Shown: positions 5,350-6,334 of the stretch, piece after piece
How the letters are laid out: every line of letters starts with the position of its first letter
How positions within the stretch are numbered: position 1 is the stretch's first letter
Origin: Desulfohalobiaceae bacterium
GTDB lineage: Bacteria > Desulfobacterota > Desulfovibrionia > Desulfovibrionales > Desulfothermaceae
Assembly (NCBI GenBank): GCA_021737115.1
Contig: JAIPER010000220.1
Location: 1-6,334, forward strand
DNA length: 6,334 bases
Direction of reading: 5' to 3'
Program-made: the position numbers and the translations under genes
The notes under the pieces: model-generated
Database searches by the model: none
What the model saw: only the letters and a program-made list of their open reading frames with translations
What the model was told of the DNA's origin: nothing

Positions 5350-6334
5350 TCAATCCAGAAGCCCCCAGCCTTGCCAGACCCGGGAACGGAAGTCCTGAAA
5401 AGCAGCCGTGAACCCTTCCAGGGGCAGTTCAATCCGTTCTCCGGTCCTGCGGTCCTTGGCCTCCACCAGGTTTTTCTCGATCCCTCTGGCCCCGACGATG
5501 AGCTGCATGGAGTAGCCCGCCAGGTCGGCGTCCTTGAATTTGAAACCCGGACGTTCTTCGCGGTCGTCGAGCAGGACGTCGATGTCCAGGTCCTTGATCA
5601 GGGCATAGAGTTCTTCAGCCTTGCCGAGGACACGTTCATCCTTGGCATTGACCGCGATGATTACCAGTTCAAAGGGTGAAATGGAAGGGGGAAAGATGAT
5701 CCCGTTCTCATCGTGGTTCTGCTCGATGGCCGCGGCCAGGAGGCGGCCGACCCCGATGCCGTAACAGCCCATGATCATCTCCTGCTCGTGTCCCTGATCA
5801 TCCAGAAAGACGGCTTCCATGGCCCGGCTGTATTTGGCTCCGAGCTTGAAGATATGACCCACCTCGATCCCTTTGTAAAAACTGATGTCCGCTTCGCATT
5901 CGGGGCAGGGATCGGTCTCGGTAATATTCACCAGGTCCGCGTACTCCTGGACAGGGACATCCCTTGCCAGGTCCACGTGCCTGAGATGCATGTCGCTTTG
6001 GTTGGCCCCGGCCACCAAGTCTGTTTCCCTGGAGAGCAGGTTGTCGGCGATAATGGCCTTGATCCCCAAATCCCTGGGACCGGCGAATCCGACCTCGGCC
6101 CCGGTCCATTCCCGGACCTGTTCGGGGCTGGCCAGGTTGAGTTCCGTCACCTGGAGGTGGTTTTTCAGTTTGACCTCATTGAGTTCCCGGTCGCCAGGAA
6201 TCAAGGCGGCGGCCGGCTGGCCGTCGGCAGCGTAGAGCAGGGTCTTGATGACTTTCCTGGGGGGGATCTGGAGAAAATCGGCAACCTGTACAACGGTGTG
6301 CATGCCCGGGGTCTCCACCAGTTCCGGGTCGGCG
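5350..6334 (-). CDS. proS: Prolyl-tRNA synthetase, C-terminal part (5' end beyond window)
   Basis: Charges tRNA-Pro with proline in the cytoplasm. About 327 C-terminal residues are visible of the roughly 570 usual for the bacterial type; the frame stays open to the window edge, so the GTG at 6318 is an internal Val (ADPELVETPG), not a start. Visible in order: most of the YbaK-like editing (INS) domain that hydrolyses Ala-tRNA-Pro (about 10-140), including KVIKTLLY, whose Lys30 probably matches the editing lysine of E. coli ProS, and GDRELNEVKLK. Next come CPEC (143-146) and the return to the class II core with GIEVGHIFKLG. Motif 3 is MGCYGIGVGRLLAAAIEQ, with its Arg at about 197. The anticodon-binding domain (about 220-310) has LLDDREERPGFKFKDADL. 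It is the first visible gene of the cluster and ends with TGA at 5350-5352. The presence of INS marks the bacterial rather than the archaeal/eukaryal type. Confidence 0.97.
   Translation of the reverse strand, partial: ADPELVETPGMHTVVQVADFLQIPPRKVIKTLLYAADGQPAAALIPGDRELNEVKLKNHLQVTELNLASPEQVREWTGAEVGFAGPRDLGIKAIIADNLLSRETDLVAGANQSDMHLRHVDLARDVPVQEYADLVNITETDPCPECEADISFYKGIEVGHIFKLGAKYSRAMEAVFLDDQGHEQEMIMGCYGIGVGRLLAAAIEQNHDENGIIFPPSISPFELVIIAVNAKDERVLGKAEELYALIKDLDIDVLLDDREERPGFKFKDADLAGYSMQLIVGARGIEKNLVEAKDRRTGERIELPLEGFTAAFQDFRSRVWQGWGLLD

Noticed and set aside
6316..6318. GTG start for proS
   Set aside because: The frame is open beyond it to the window edge and the residues before it fit the synthetase (ADPELVETPG), so it is an internal valine.

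Overview
The window looks like part of a chromosome from a Gram-negative, GC-rich bacterium. The best guess is a sulfate-reducing Desulfobacterota of the Desulfovibrionales/Desulfohalobium-like kind. The guess rests on the minus-strand gene order proS-xseA-xseB-ispA-dxs, recalled from that group, and on the protein sequences. No marker gene is present, so the placement is an inference.

Layout. Positions 1-68 hold the last 21 codons of a plus-strand gene, an acyl-CoA synthetase-like (ANL superfamily) ligase. Positions 69-805 are a non-coding stretch between convergent genes. It contains a degenerate 7-8 bp tandem array whose units all end in GGA (51-209), a terminator-like hairpin (219-243), a C-tract/palindrome (312-333), an AT-rich part with several stem-loops, a 92 bp segment with terminal inverted repeats (459-550), a strong GC-rich hairpin (597-623) and an octamer-periodic array (687-758). 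An 18 bp inverted repeat (43-60 and 790-807) sits at the 3' ends of both flanking genes. Positions 806-6334 are filled by one minus-strand gene cluster.

Gene cluster, in transcription order: proS (prolyl-tRNA synthetase, 5' end outside the window), xseA and xseB (large and small subunits of exonuclease VII), ispA (farnesyl-diphosphate-type synthase) and dxs (1-deoxy-D-xylulose-5-phosphate synthase). The last three are very tight: xseB overlaps ispA by 20 nt and ispA ends 3 nt before dxs. Dxs feeds the MEP isoprenoid pathway and IspA elongates its C5 products to allylic diphosphates, so those two act in one pathway. Exonuclease VII and ProS are housekeeping passengers. The one loose joint is the 125 nt xseA-xseB gap, which holds a perfect 14 bp stem hairpin and a tiny ORF with a good ribosome-binding site.

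The genes are ordinary, complete and have their key residues. The interest lies in the non-coding parts. The hairpin after dxs and the one between xseA and xseB appear to be two copies of one hairpin family, because their stems differ by compensatory changes. The two flanking genes end in the same short purine-rich repeat. I see no CRISPR array, rRNA, tRNA, complete transposase gene or evidence of a new defence system.
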